From the NCBI RefSeq assembly GCF_036346855.1, contig NZ_CP107841.1, positions 1,984,001-2,048,000 of the forward strand: 64,000 bases of DNA, given 5' to 3'. The notes under the pieces were generated by a model that was not told the origin of the DNA, ran no database searches, and saw nothing but the letters and a program-made list of their open reading frames with translations. Both the position numbers and the translations under genes were made by a program. The first letter of the stretch is position 1, and every line of letters starts with the position of its first letter. Shown in pieces: positions 45,764 through 53,508 of the stretch. Source of the stretch: Streptomyces europaeiscabiei. GTDB taxonomy: Bacteria; Actinomycetota; Actinomycetes; Streptomycetales; Streptomycetaceae.

Positions 45764-46476
45764 CCACGATCACCTCCTCGGTCGACCAATGCGAACCCTT
45801 CGGTCGCCTTCGTATAGAGCCGACGCAGAAGACCATCTCGTACGCGATCGTCCGCGTAGTGCTGCCTGAAACGGGATTGATAGGCATCGAACTCGCTCCG
45901 CGTTCGATGCAGAAACAGAATATCGTGGACCGCCATGTGTCGAATCGCGATGACACAGGTCGGGGACTTGGAGACGGCGAAGAATTCGTTCCTGATTGCC
46001 CGCTCATCGCAATCGGGATGGAACTGACCAATCATCAAACCCTTGCTCACGGCAGACGATTTCAGCTCACTGTACAGGGCATCGATGACCTTCCAGCCTT
46101 CCGGGCCGGCGTCCGGAAGGACGACAAGAAGACTCGAGAGAGAACTGCCGGAACGCCCGGTCGATGTGCTGGTGGCGGCAAAACCGCTCAGTTCGTCAAG
46201 GATCAGGGAGCGTATGTGCTCATCATCCTCGCAGCTCACACCGTAGTGAAAACGCAGGCGCATGGCTCCGCTCTGGAGAGCGGGCATAACGAATGGGCAG
46301 ACAGGGCCACCTCTGCCCAGATCCGGTGATGGCTGACCGACGTAATCGCGCAACCATTGGAGTACAAGTGAGAGGTCGTCGCTGATCCTGTCGTGGTGCC
46401 GGCCGACAGGAGTGACTTCGATGGCTCCAGGGGGCAGTGCGGATGCCGACTGGGCCGGCAGCAGGTCTGTATTCAT
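45760..46476 (-). CDS. DUF6875-like protein
   Basis: A 238-residue protein. From memory of the family pattern I place it with DUF6875: LQWLRDYVGQPSPDLGRGGP, VCPFVMPAL, KGLMIGQFHPDCDERAIRN, FFAVSKSPTCVIAIRHMAVH and DILFLH. The paired Cys/His-rich blocks suggest a cofactor or metal site, but no catalytic function is established to my knowledge. The ATG follows AGGAGGAG at 4 nt, a strong site. The stop overlaps the methyltransferase start, so the two proteins are produced together. It lies 21 nt downstream of the SAM decarboxylase gene. Confidence 0.6.
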   Translation of the reverse strand: MNTDLLPAQSASALPPGAIEVTPVGRHHDRISDDLSLVLQWLRDYVGQPSPDLGRGGPVCPFVMPALQSGAMRLRFHYGVSCEDDEHIRSLILDELSGFAATSTSTGRSGSSLSSLLVVLPDAGPEGWKVIDALYSELKSSAVSKGLMIGQFHPDCDERAIRNEFFAVSKSPTCVIAIRHMAVHDILFLHRTRSEFDAYQSRFRQHYADDRVRDGLLRRLYTKATEGFALVDRGGDRG

Positions 46477-46497
46477 CGTCTCCTCCTCTGACGTTGA

Positions 46498-46959
46498 TCA
46501 GATCCCGGCCAAGGCGCGACCTGTGCCATTGTCAAGGCTCTTCCCCTTTTGAACTCCGCTCGCTGGAGGGGCCGCGGCAGGCAGTGAGGACGAGGGCACG
46601 CCGCGCTGAATGACGCTCATGCGGTGATTCCCTGCCTCCAGGCTTTCGACCAGCGCTTCCACGACCTTCTCCGGCCTGCAGTTGGTGCCGCAGGTGAAAG
46701 TGTCTATGAAGAGAGAGTGAGTGTCGGGATACGTGTGCACAGCGACGTGGGACTCGGAGAGGAGGAAGACAGCGGTAAAACCACTGGGCTCGAAGTTCTT
46801 GGTCTGAACGCTACAGATGCTGGCCCCGGACCTCGATATCCCCACGCGAAGCGCCTGCAGTATCAAGTCATTGTTCGTGATCTTATCGGTCGGCACATCG
46901 TAGACGTCTGCGAAGACATGGGTTCCGACGAAGTCATAGGTCACCGGCATTACATCCAT
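46498..46959 (-). CDS. speH: S-adenosylmethionine decarboxylase proenzyme
   Basis: A 153-residue proenzyme of the prokaryotic AdoMetDC family, which self-cleaves to form a pyruvoyl group and makes decarboxylated SAM, the aminopropyl donor. The cleavage site is intact: FLLSESHVAVHTYPDTHSLF, with Ser70 as pyruvoyl precursor and His71/His75 nearby. The catalytic Cys is in FIDTFTCGTNC. The N-terminus (YDFVGTHVFADVYDV) is typical. About 35 C-terminal residues are Ala/Pro-rich and not conserved. The chosen ATG overlaps the ATP-grasp stop by 10 nt; ATG 46950 (MPVTYDF) is an equally good alternative with TAATG overlap. No spermidine synthase gene is in the operon, so the aminopropyl group may go to the product. 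Confidence 0.88.
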   Translation of the reverse strand: MDVMPVTYDFVGTHVFADVYDVPTDKITNNDLILQALRVGISRSGASICSVQTKNFEPSGFTAVFLLSESHVAVHTYPDTHSLFIDTFTCGTNCRPEKVVEALVESLEAGNHRMSVIQRGVPSSSLPAAAPPASGVQKGKSLDNGTGRALAGI

Positions 46960-48146
46960 TTCATGAAGCCTTGAGCCACCAGAGTGAACTCACCGAGGCG
47001 CCGTTCGAGAAGCTCTGACGTTTCACCTTTCGCAACAAAACTCAGTACCGCGTCCGTGCTCGCTGAGGCACCAGTGAAATCTTGCGGGGCGGCAGCTCGC
47101 ACATTGAATTCTTGAATGTGAGTCGGTAGGTCCGGGACGTCGATCGCCAGCAGGGTGCCCCTTTTCGGAGGGATGAGGACCCACCCGTAGAGCTCCTTGG
47201 AAAGTTCGATCGAGCCGTTTCCGGGAACCGCCAGGCCGGCTTGGTAGCGAATCCAGGACTCAGCCGGATTCACACCGGTTCGATAGGTCAGGGCCTGTGG
47301 AACGTGCGCACCACCGAGCCGGGATGCGATCTCGCAAAAGTAGAGCTGCCCGTCGGCCTCATGGAGCATGACCTCAAGATGAAAGGGAGACCGGTCACCG
47401 GGCGGCATCGCTGCCAGCACTTCACGCGTGTACGCATTCAGGCGTGCAGCTACCGGGTTGCTCGGCTCCAGCTGCACACTGCCCAGCGGCGCGCTGTCAT
47501 GGAAGGACAGGCAATCGTTGATGTACTGCGAGGGACAGGAGTACCTGAGCTCGCCGAACTCCGCCTCGCCGTCGACATGGTAGACCAGGCCCGGAATATA
47601 CTCCTCCATCAAGATGTCGGAGAACTCCCGCTGTGCGATCTCATCCGTGAGTTGTTTTTCCGACCGAATGAGCTGCACTCCGGACGAGGCATACCCGAGC
47701 CGCGGCTTGACGACAACGGGCCAACCGAATTCGGCCGCAAAAGCATGAGCCTCGTCGAGGTCCCGCGGCGCGCAGAACCCAGGCGTGCGCAGACCCGCCG
47801 CTGCCACACGCTGCTTCATCACCAGTTTGTCTCGAAACGGCAAGGCCTCTGCAAGCGACTGACCCGGGATGCCGAACAGATCTCTGGCCTGAGCGGCTCT
47901 GAGAACGTCTTCCTCGGTCACGTGCACGATTTGTGTAACATCGTTCGCTTGGCACAACAGTTCGAGTGCCTCCTGCGTGCCGGCACCGGTCGAGTAGTCC
48001 TCGATCTCCACCATCGTGGGGAAGGTGCCGCGGTACCCGACGGCGGCCTCGGCGCTCGTGATGAGAGCCACGTCTTCTGCGACTTCTGCGAGCCAGTCAC
48101 CCAGCGGGGTCAGGATGGCCGGCACACGATTGAGCACGACGATCAC
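46950..48146 (-). CDS. ATP-grasp ligase (second)
   Basis: A 398-residue ATP-grasp enzyme of the carboxylate-amine ligase type. Features: LPFRDKLVMKQRVAAAGLRT (pre-ATP helix), PVVVKPRLGYASSGVQLI (ATP-binding Lys and Gly loop), ILMEEYIPGLVYHVDGEAEF and LYFCEIASRLGGAHVPQAL (Mg-binding Glu/Arg). It should form an amide or peptide bond through an acyl-phosphate. It overlaps the MFS gene upstream (ATGA) and the SAM decarboxylase gene downstream. With the other ATP-grasp gene in the operon it could build a dipeptide or tripeptide scaffold without an NRPS. Confidence 0.88.
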   Translation of the reverse strand: MIVVLNRVPAILTPLGDWLAEVAEDVALITSAEAAVGYRGTFPTMVEIEDYSTGAGTQEALELLCQANDVTQIVHVTEEDVLRAAQARDLFGIPGQSLAEALPFRDKLVMKQRVAAAGLRTPGFCAPRDLDEAHAFAAEFGWPVVVKPRLGYASSGVQLIRSEKQLTDEIAQREFSDILMEEYIPGLVYHVDGEAEFGELRYSCPSQYINDCLSFHDSAPLGSVQLEPSNPVAARLNAYTREVLAAMPPGDRSPFHLEVMLHEADGQLYFCEIASRLGGAHVPQALTYRTGVNPAESWIRYQAGLAVPGNGSIELSKELYGWVLIPPKRGTLLAIDVPDLPTHIQEFNVRAAAPQDFTGASASTDAVLSFVAKGETSELLERRLGEFTLVAQGFMKWM

Positions 48147-49378
48147 GGCAAGGCCTCCACTGCCGATTCAGAGCGGTTTGCAGATTTCGCGAGCAACGGG
48201 ACGCATCCGAAGATGGCCACCGCCATCACAACGAAATAGATCGTGGCGCCGACTGCGAGCAGACCACCACCGATGACCGGGCCCACGAAGAAGCCGACAT
48301 AGCGCAACTCTGCCAGGCCGAAGTAGGTACCCTTCTGTCCGTCTTCCGCCATCTTGTGAATGGCGATGTCCGGCATGGGCAGCAGGATGGCCTCGCCCAG
48401 TGTCCAGAACACGATTCCTACGTAGAGGAAAACGAAGCTCACCTGCATGGCCGAGAAGAGCAGGAGCCCTGCAGCGAACGCACCGCAACCCAGCACGATG
48501 AGCAGCCGTTCTGAAACCTTCTTCCCGAGCCATGCGATAGGCACCTGCAAGACGATGCCGAGTACCGCATTGACCATGAGGAGGGAGGCAATCAAGGCAA
48601 CCGCCTTGCCGGCGTTCTGCTCCTTGATGAACAGCGGGATGATCGAGTCGATCTGTGAGAAAACCAGGAAGATCATCCCGCCGGCACCGATGGCCGCCAT
48701 CAGCCGCCGGTCGCGGACGAGCCCCCGGAAGAGTTCGGCGTACGACTGCCGGCCCTCTTCCGCGTCTCCACCTCCTCGACCCGGATCCAATGCGACAAGA
48801 GTCGTGCCCCGGACCACCAGGAGAAGGAGGTATCCGGCAAAAAGTGCCGCAGGACATACGAACAGGTAGACCGAGCCGCCCAGGTAGAGAAGGCCGCCAA
48901 TGGCCGGCCCGACGATGGCGCCGATGCACAGAGTCATGTACCGGAAGCGGAAGATGCTGCCGTCGTCGCCCCCGGCCAGTGACATGAGTTTCTTCATGGC
49001 CGGCTCGACGAGGAGACGCCCGACACCGAGCAACATGATCAAAGCCACGATCGCTGCCGTACCTTGCACCATGGCGAGCAGGAGGTATGTAGCGATGTAA
49101 ACAGCAAGACCCAATCGGATACAGAGCACAGCACCGAGGCGATCCACCATAACGCCGCCGGCGATGCCGCCGATGGCGCTGATCAGTGCGATGCTTCCGA
49201 CAACAGCCCCAATTATCGCCAGACTGAGTTGACTGTGGTCCTTGAGATAGAGGGTCAGGAAGGGCGACGCCGAAAAGAAGGCGATCGAGTTGAGCAGACT
49301 GCCCGCGATGAGTAACCTGTTCGCTTCCCGCTGTTTACCACCGTGGGCTTCGGGAGCGGATTCATTGGTTCGTGCCAC
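48143..49378 (-). CDS. MFS transporter (12 TMS), probable product exporter
   Basis: A 411-residue major facilitator protein with about 12 hydrophobic helices. Motif A-like loop GGVMVDRLGAVLCIRLG follows TM2, and TM5 has GAIVGPAIGGLLYLGG. It belongs to the DHA1-like group often found as exporters in antibiotic clusters. Codon 22 is TTA (49313-49315), so translation should depend on the bldA tRNA, which ties export to development. The GTG start follows AGAGGA at 5 nt. Its stop overlaps the ATP-grasp start. The gene lies 44 nt after the radical SAM gene. Confidence 0.88.
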   Translation of the reverse strand: MARTNESAPEAHGGKQREANRLLIAGSLLNSIAFFSASPFLTLYLKDHSQLSLAIIGAVVGSIALISAIGGIAGGVMVDRLGAVLCIRLGLAVYIATYLLLAMVQGTAAIVALIMLLGVGRLLVEPAMKKLMSLAGGDDGSIFRFRYMTLCIGAIVGPAIGGLLYLGGSVYLFVCPAALFAGYLLLLVVRGTTLVALDPGRGGGDAEEGRQSYAELFRGLVRDRRLMAAIGAGGMIFLVFSQIDSIIPLFIKEQNAGKAVALIASLLMVNAVLGIVLQVPIAWLGKKVSERLLIVLGCGAFAAGLLLFSAMQVSFVFLYVGIVFWTLGEAILLPMPDIAIHKMAEDGQKGTYFGLAELRYVGFFVGPVIGGGLLAVGATIYFVVMAVAIFGCVPLLAKSANRSESAVEALP

Positions 49379-49422
49379 AAGGGTCCTCTGGTTTCACATG
49401 TGCAGGCGATGAGCCGGTCGTA

Positions 49423-50847
49423 TCAGGCGCTGATGACCGGGAGAGTCATCCGTCGTTCGCCGTCCGTTATGCCCTTGACGCGGCTCTTCAGCGCAACGAA
49501 GTCGTCGAGGATCTTCTGATCCGACGCCGGGGACATGTAGTACATCATGTTCACGTACCAGTACCACCCGAGTTCGGTGATGCGAAATTCTTCGGCATCC
49601 TCCACGACCAACCCCTCGGCGATGAGGTTCCCCAGTTTGTCCTTGAATTCCTGGGGGATTCGTTCCCATTCGAGCCGGCTCTTCGGCACCCATCCGAAGA
49701 AGGGGAGCCTGAAGACCAAGGATTTCTCATAGGGGATGCCGTCCGCTTGCGTCACGTTGATCTTGAAGTCGCTCTTGTCCAGCAGGTTCCTGGTGTAGGT
49801 GGCCCGGTTCTCGTCATTCATGATGGTGTAGGCGCCGGTCTGCGATATGGATGAATTACCGAAGCCGATGAGGTCGTCGTCGCTGTGGGACCAGAAGAAG
49901 CTGTTGTACAGATTGGTGTAGTCGCGAGAGATGAAGTTCGGATCAGGCTGCTCGCCGTCGGGGATCCGGTAGAATCCGTTGCCGTTGTGCTGTTGGAATC
50001 CGGAGGCGCGGATGTACTGGTTCAGGTAGATCGACATGGCCATCTTGTTCATGAAGCTGAGGGGTGCAAGGCTATTTCGCACGTAGCCATGGTGCAGAGA
50101 TGCCTGGGTCACCACGTTGGTGATCGGATAGAACTCGATGGTCTCGGTGCCGAGATCGACAGCGGACTGGATCTCTCTTGAGAACTGCTCGATGGTCTGG
50201 CCATGCATGCCATAAATGATGTCGAAACTGGTGTAGTCAAAGTAGCGGCGAAGCAGCGCAGCCGCTTCATATGTCTGGTCCAGGGTTGCGGTGATGTTGA
50301 AAAGTTCCCTGTAGACGGGATCGAATGTCTGGAGTCCGAATCGAGCCTTATTCACTCCGATATCCCGCATCGCCACGATCTTCTCTTCATCGATGCTCTT
50401 GACTTCCATCTCGAACGTGAACTCTTCGAGAACGGACATGTCAAAATGATCGTGAATGGCCTTTCCTATGCGGCGGATCTGTCCAGCTGTCAGCGTGGTC
50501 GGTGTGCCTCCGCCGAAGAATATGGCCTTGATCGGGCGGCAAGTAACCGACTCATACTTTGCTTTGATCTGAATTTCGCGGATCAATGCTTGGACATAAA
50601 GCTCGATCGCCTCATCGCCCGGCTTCCCGAGACCTCGGTTCAGCGTGCAGAAGGAGCATATGGTTTCACAGAACGGGATGTGAAAGTAGAGAGCCCTGTC
50701 ACGGATTCGGTCCACATCCAGGCTCGGAAAGAGCTTGTCATGCGACGTGACGTCCAGCTCCTGCCCCTTCATCGGGTAGAGCCAATTGTAGACGGGGAAC
50801 TGCTCATCGAATTTCATCAGGGTTTTCCCTGGCAGCAATTTCACCAT
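49423..50847 (-). CDS. HemN-like radical SAM enzyme
   Basis: A 474-residue protein with the radical SAM cluster motif C60-x3-C64-x2-C67 in YFHIPFCETICSFCTL, the GGGTPTTL block, and the HemN/HemW-like KARFGLQTFDPVYRELFN. This group includes coproporphyrinogen dehydrogenase, the heme chaperone HemW and the class-C radical SAM methyltransferases and cyclopropanases of natural-product clusters. The C-terminal region (about 380-474) does not look like HemN, and no heme genes are nearby, so a class-C tailoring role is favoured. The ATG overlaps the first ATP-grasp stop (TAATG). Base composition is clearly less GC-rich than in the flanking core genes. Confidence 0.85.
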   Translation of the reverse strand: MVKLLPGKTLMKFDEQFPVYNWLYPMKGQELDVTSHDKLFPSLDVDRIRDRALYFHIPFCETICSFCTLNRGLGKPGDEAIELYVQALIREIQIKAKYESVTCRPIKAIFFGGGTPTTLTAGQIRRIGKAIHDHFDMSVLEEFTFEMEVKSIDEEKIVAMRDIGVNKARFGLQTFDPVYRELFNITATLDQTYEAAALLRRYFDYTSFDIIYGMHGQTIEQFSREIQSAVDLGTETIEFYPITNVVTQASLHHGYVRNSLAPLSFMNKMAMSIYLNQYIRASGFQQHNGNGFYRIPDGEQPDPNFISRDYTNLYNSFFWSHSDDDLIGFGNSSISQTGAYTIMNDENRATYTRNLLDKSDFKINVTQADGIPYEKSLVFRLPFFGWVPKSRLEWERIPQEFKDKLGNLIAEGLVVEDAEEFRITELGWYWYVNMMYYMSPASDQKILDDFVALKSRVKGITDGERRMTLPVISA

Positions 50848-52172
50848 TACGTTATCTCCACACTGATAGTCGAACGAACGGCTCGAAGAGTTTCCAGGAC
50901 GTCTGCTCTCGCGGATCCTGACACCAGCAGCTTCGCTACCACGGTATTGAGATCGCGGGTCATCGGAATGAAATCGCCCGGTTGATGCGGTGAATGAACC
51001 ACTTGCACGCCCGGTATCTCGGCGGCCTGAACGAGGCCATGAATTGCTTTGAGCTCCCCTGAGTGAGCGTCATTCCTGATACAGCAGATTGCCAACAGAG
51101 CATCGAAGGCGACGCGCCCGTCCACTACAAAAGACTTACCGGGTGCATCTGTATCGCCGAGCAGGACCGACAGGGTGTCTTCGTAGGGCCTGAACGAACT
51201 GTTCAATTCCCAGTGCTCGGCGATCGAGGCTCCGGGCAGGCGGCTTCCGATTTCGATGAGGTAGATTCCGTCATCCGTGCACTTGATTTCGATGTGGCTG
51301 GGACCGAATCTGACCCCGAAGCATTCCAGCACTTCTCCGGCGAACCGGGCTGCATTCGAAAAATCCGGATCTTCATCTGTGATCTGTATGAGGTCCCAGT
51401 AGGGCTGATCATAATCTGCCGTGCCCGGTTGCCGGTACTCCCAAATGTCGATGACCCGATGTTCGCCGTCCATTGAGAACATGTTGACGGCCAATTCCCG
51501 GCCCCGTGCATAGCGCTCGACCAACCACTGGTCGATATCGGCACCGAACAGATCATGGTGGCTCAGTTCGCGAACAGTTGCCTGGAGCAGTGCGGGCTCT
51601 GCGACGAGACGAACATCCCTTGAAGCCGCCCCGGTCGAGGGCTTGATAATCAGCGGATAGCCGATCCTTCCCGCCGCGGCCGGCACCTCGGCGAAATCGC
51701 GCACGATCTCGTACTCCGGAACCCTCACGCCGCCGGCTGCGGCGAGGTCTCGCATCTCCGCCTTGTTTCGCCTGGCTCCGGCACGCGCAGGGTCATTGCC
51801 CGGCAAATTGAGGATGCCCGCAAGCGTATCGGCAAGGAAAACGCCGGGTTCCGTGGCCGGCACGACTGCCTTGATGGGCCAGCCGAAGTCATCCGGGAGA
51901 TCATCAGGCGTTCGAGCGTACAGGCTCAAATCGTCTTTTTCCCGGTGCTGCGCGGCAACTTCCGCCAGGACATCCAACGAGATCGTGTAGATGGAGACAA
52001 CGGCGAATCCGAGTGAACGACATGCGTCCTTGAACGCTTCGCCGGTCATTACGGGGTCGACGAGGACTACTGCTTCACGTCGGTCCGACCCCGCCCGGAT
52101 GCGGTTCCTTGGATTCGGCTGTCCGTTGTAAGTGTCAGGTGCAGACCTATTGCCCGCACCTGGCAGGTTCAC
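50847..52172 (-). CDS. ATP-grasp ligase (first)
   Basis: A 441-residue ATP-grasp enzyme resembling L-amino-acid ligases. Features: RRNKAEMRDLAAAGGVRVPE (pre-ATP helix), YPLIIKPSTGAASRDVRLV (ATP Lys and loop), DIDQWLVERYARGRELAVNM and GIYLIEIGSRLPGASIAEHW (metal ligands). It should couple a carboxylate to an amine as the first or second bond-forming step. The GTG start has no ribosome site of its own but overlaps the stop of a 15-codon ORF, which suggests translational coupling. Alternative starts lie further in, because the first 30 residues look unconserved. It is the first long gene of the operon. Confidence 0.87.
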   Translation of the reverse strand: MNLPGAGNRSAPDTYNGQPNPRNRIRAGSDRREAVVLVDPVMTGEAFKDACRSLGFAVVSIYTISLDVLAEVAAQHREKDDLSLYARTPDDLPDDFGWPIKAVVPATEPGVFLADTLAGILNLPGNDPARAGARRNKAEMRDLAAAGGVRVPEYEIVRDFAEVPAAAGRIGYPLIIKPSTGAASRDVRLVAEPALLQATVRELSHHDLFGADIDQWLVERYARGRELAVNMFSMDGEHRVIDIWEYRQPGTADYDQPYWDLIQITDEDPDFSNAARFAGEVLECFGVRFGPSHIEIKCTDDGIYLIEIGSRLPGASIAEHWELNSSFRPYEDTLSVLLGDTDAPGKSFVVDGRVAFDALLAICCIRNDAHSGELKAIHGLVQAAEIPGVQVVHSPHQPGDFIPMTRDLNTVVAKLLVSGSARADVLETLRAVRSTISVEIT

Positions 52173-52216
52173 GCGCGCCGCCGGCAGGTACTCTCTCTTG
52201 TCAGTGCTCGTCCCAT
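52169..52216 (-). CDS. 15-aa micro-ORF coupled to the first ATP-grasp gene
   Basis: ATG with GGGGGA 4 nt upstream, encoding MGRALTRESTCRRRA and ending in a TGA that overlaps the GTG of the next gene (GTGA). It starts 1 nt after the preceding small ORF. It most likely works by delivering ribosomes to the GTG, which lacks its own site. It is too short to assign any other role. Confidence 0.35.
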   Translation of the reverse strand: MGRALTRESTCRRRA

Positions 52217-52217
52217 T

Positions 52218-52358
52218 TTATCCCCCGTTGATAGATGGCACGCCACGAAGTGCAGTGCGAACCCGCGAGGATATGCCAGTCTGCTCGGATAGTTCGGAGT
52301 CAGTCATTCTCCGAGTGAGGAGCAAGGCGACACATTTAAGGACGGGACGGTCCTGCAT
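52218..52358 (-). CDS. 46-aa helix-turn-helix-like small ORF at the head of the island operon
   Basis: Encodes a 46-residue peptide starting MQDRPVLKCVALLLTRRMTD, with a segment SELSEQTGISSRVRTAL that fits a helix-turn-helix. The ATG lacks a clear ribosome site, and a TTG further upstream is possible. The inverted repeat TGAC-TTTT-GTCA lies 5 nt before the start. It is followed by a 15-aa ORF after 1 nt and then by the ATP-grasp gene, so it could be a small regulator of the cluster or the truncated 3' end of a longer regulator cut by the adjacent insertion remnants. Confidence 0.4.
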   Translation of the reverse strand: MQDRPVLKCVALLLTRRMTDSELSEQTGISSRVRTALRGVPSINGG

Positions 52359-52362
52359 CCGC

Positions 52363-52374
52363 TGACTTTTGTCA
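52363..52374. promoter_or_regulatory. Inverted repeat upstream of the small HTH-like ORF
   Basis: TGAC-TTTT-GTCA, 4-bp arms only, just upstream of the start codon. TTGACG (complement 52386-52391) is a possible -35 element. It is a weak candidate for the operon promoter/operator. Confidence 0.3.
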
Positions 52375-52559
52375 TGCTGCCAGAGCGTCAAGGTTCGATG
52401 CAAGCCTTTGTTCGAATGCCTTGGCCTCGGCAGCGAGGGTTCAGAGGGGCCGCCAGATTCCCGAAAGCCCCTTTGTACTGAGAGTTTGTAAGGATTCTCG
52501 GTGTCCGGTGGCTCCGTTGGGGCGGTGCTGCTCGTAGGGCTGGAAAGGTACTTGTCAAT

Positions 52560-53120
52560 CGGGGGTTCGAGGGGCTCTGGAGCCGGTCCAGGGCGTCGGT
52601 GATCAGTTCGGACCAGGGCCAGTGCCTGGCGAGTCGGAGGATGCGGTGGTGACCAGGTGAGCGGGGGTGGAGAACCGTCGCAACGGCAAACGGCGGGGCG
52701 CCCGGAGCCGGGCACAGCCGGTCGGTGCGGGTATCGGCACCCAGGTGAGCAGGAGGGGGGCGGTCTGGGCGTTTTCGAGCCAGGTTTGATTCGGCCTGTC
52801 GTCGTGGAGGGGATGGTTGCGCACGCTGGTGGCGCGGATGCGGTCCTCGGCCGGACCTCCTGCCGGTGGCGCACTTGCACGGCGGCGATCGGCGTGCGTG
52901 CCAACGGTGTTGGTGGCGAAGCGGTTCGGCCGCATGCCGTCGGCGTCGGTGAGACGGAGCGGGGCACCCGGGTACGGCCGCTCCTCGCGGACGACCAGCC
53001 ACAGCTCTTCCGGCCGACCGGCACATCGTCGGCGAGTTCGGTGACCCAGGTGCCGGTACGGAACGCGCAACCGCCGATCTTCCAGCGTCGTGGGGATCCG
53101 CGGCAGCAGCCCCTGGCCAC
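52560..53120 (-). mobile_element. IS1380-family transposase remnant (frameshifted)
   Basis: Pieces of the C-terminal part of an IS1380-type transposase occur in three minus-strand frames: FRTGTWVTELADDVPVG, then WLVVREERPYPGAPLRL with EDRIRATSVRNHPLHDD and PNQTWLENAQTAPLLLTW, then RILRLARHWPWSELITDALD. The N-terminal half is missing, and at least two frameshifts make it inactive. Terminal inverted repeats were not identified. It lies between the head of the island operon and the intact GHL10 gene, so it records past insertion at the island's right edge. Confidence 0.7.
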
Positions 53121-53372
53121 CCCCCGCAGGTCATCGCCCGCCCGCCGGGACCCATGGGCGGAGCCGCGGTGTTCAGTGGTGGAAGGAGGTCACCCGCACG
53201 ACCCTTCTCCCACGCGGCGGGCCTTCGCGGGGGCGCCCGGCTGCATGCCGTCGTCGGCCGCATTCATACGGCGCGTGGCGCTCCGGCCGTGTCCGCGCCG
53301 GCGCTGATGTTGTGCCCTTGATCGCGGTCACCTGGAGCCTGGGAGGTGTGAGCCCAGAGGAAGCAGTGCCGG

Positions 53373-53488
53373 GTGGGAATCACGTGCACGCAGCCGTACT
53401 CGGAGGATCTCAGGCGGGACGTGATCGCGCTCGTGGCGTCTTCGGGCCGGACCTTGACCGAGGTCGCCCGAGATCTACGTGAGCACCC
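53373..53488 (+). mobile_element. IS3-family OrfA transposase N-terminal fragment
   Basis: GTG-initiated frame encoding QPYSEDLRRDVIALVASSGR followed by TLTEVARDLREHPAG. This matches the N-terminal helix-turn-helix of IS3-group OrfA proteins and is cut off after about 38 residues, 20 nt before the 3' end of the GHL10 gene on the opposite strand. It is inactive. Confidence 0.65.
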
Positions 53489-53508
53489 TGCAGGGGCCCG
53501 TCCCTCAA

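Noticed and set aside
49423..50847. Housekeeping coproporphyrinogen III dehydrogenase (hemN)
   Set aside because: The N-terminal motifs fit, but the gene sits inside the biosynthetic operon, the C-terminal region differs, and no heme genes are near. It is kept as HemN-like.
52388..53263. Intact hypothetical gene on the minus strand
   Set aside because: The 291-codon frame mixes pieces of a frameshifted IS1380-type transposase and non-coding sequence.
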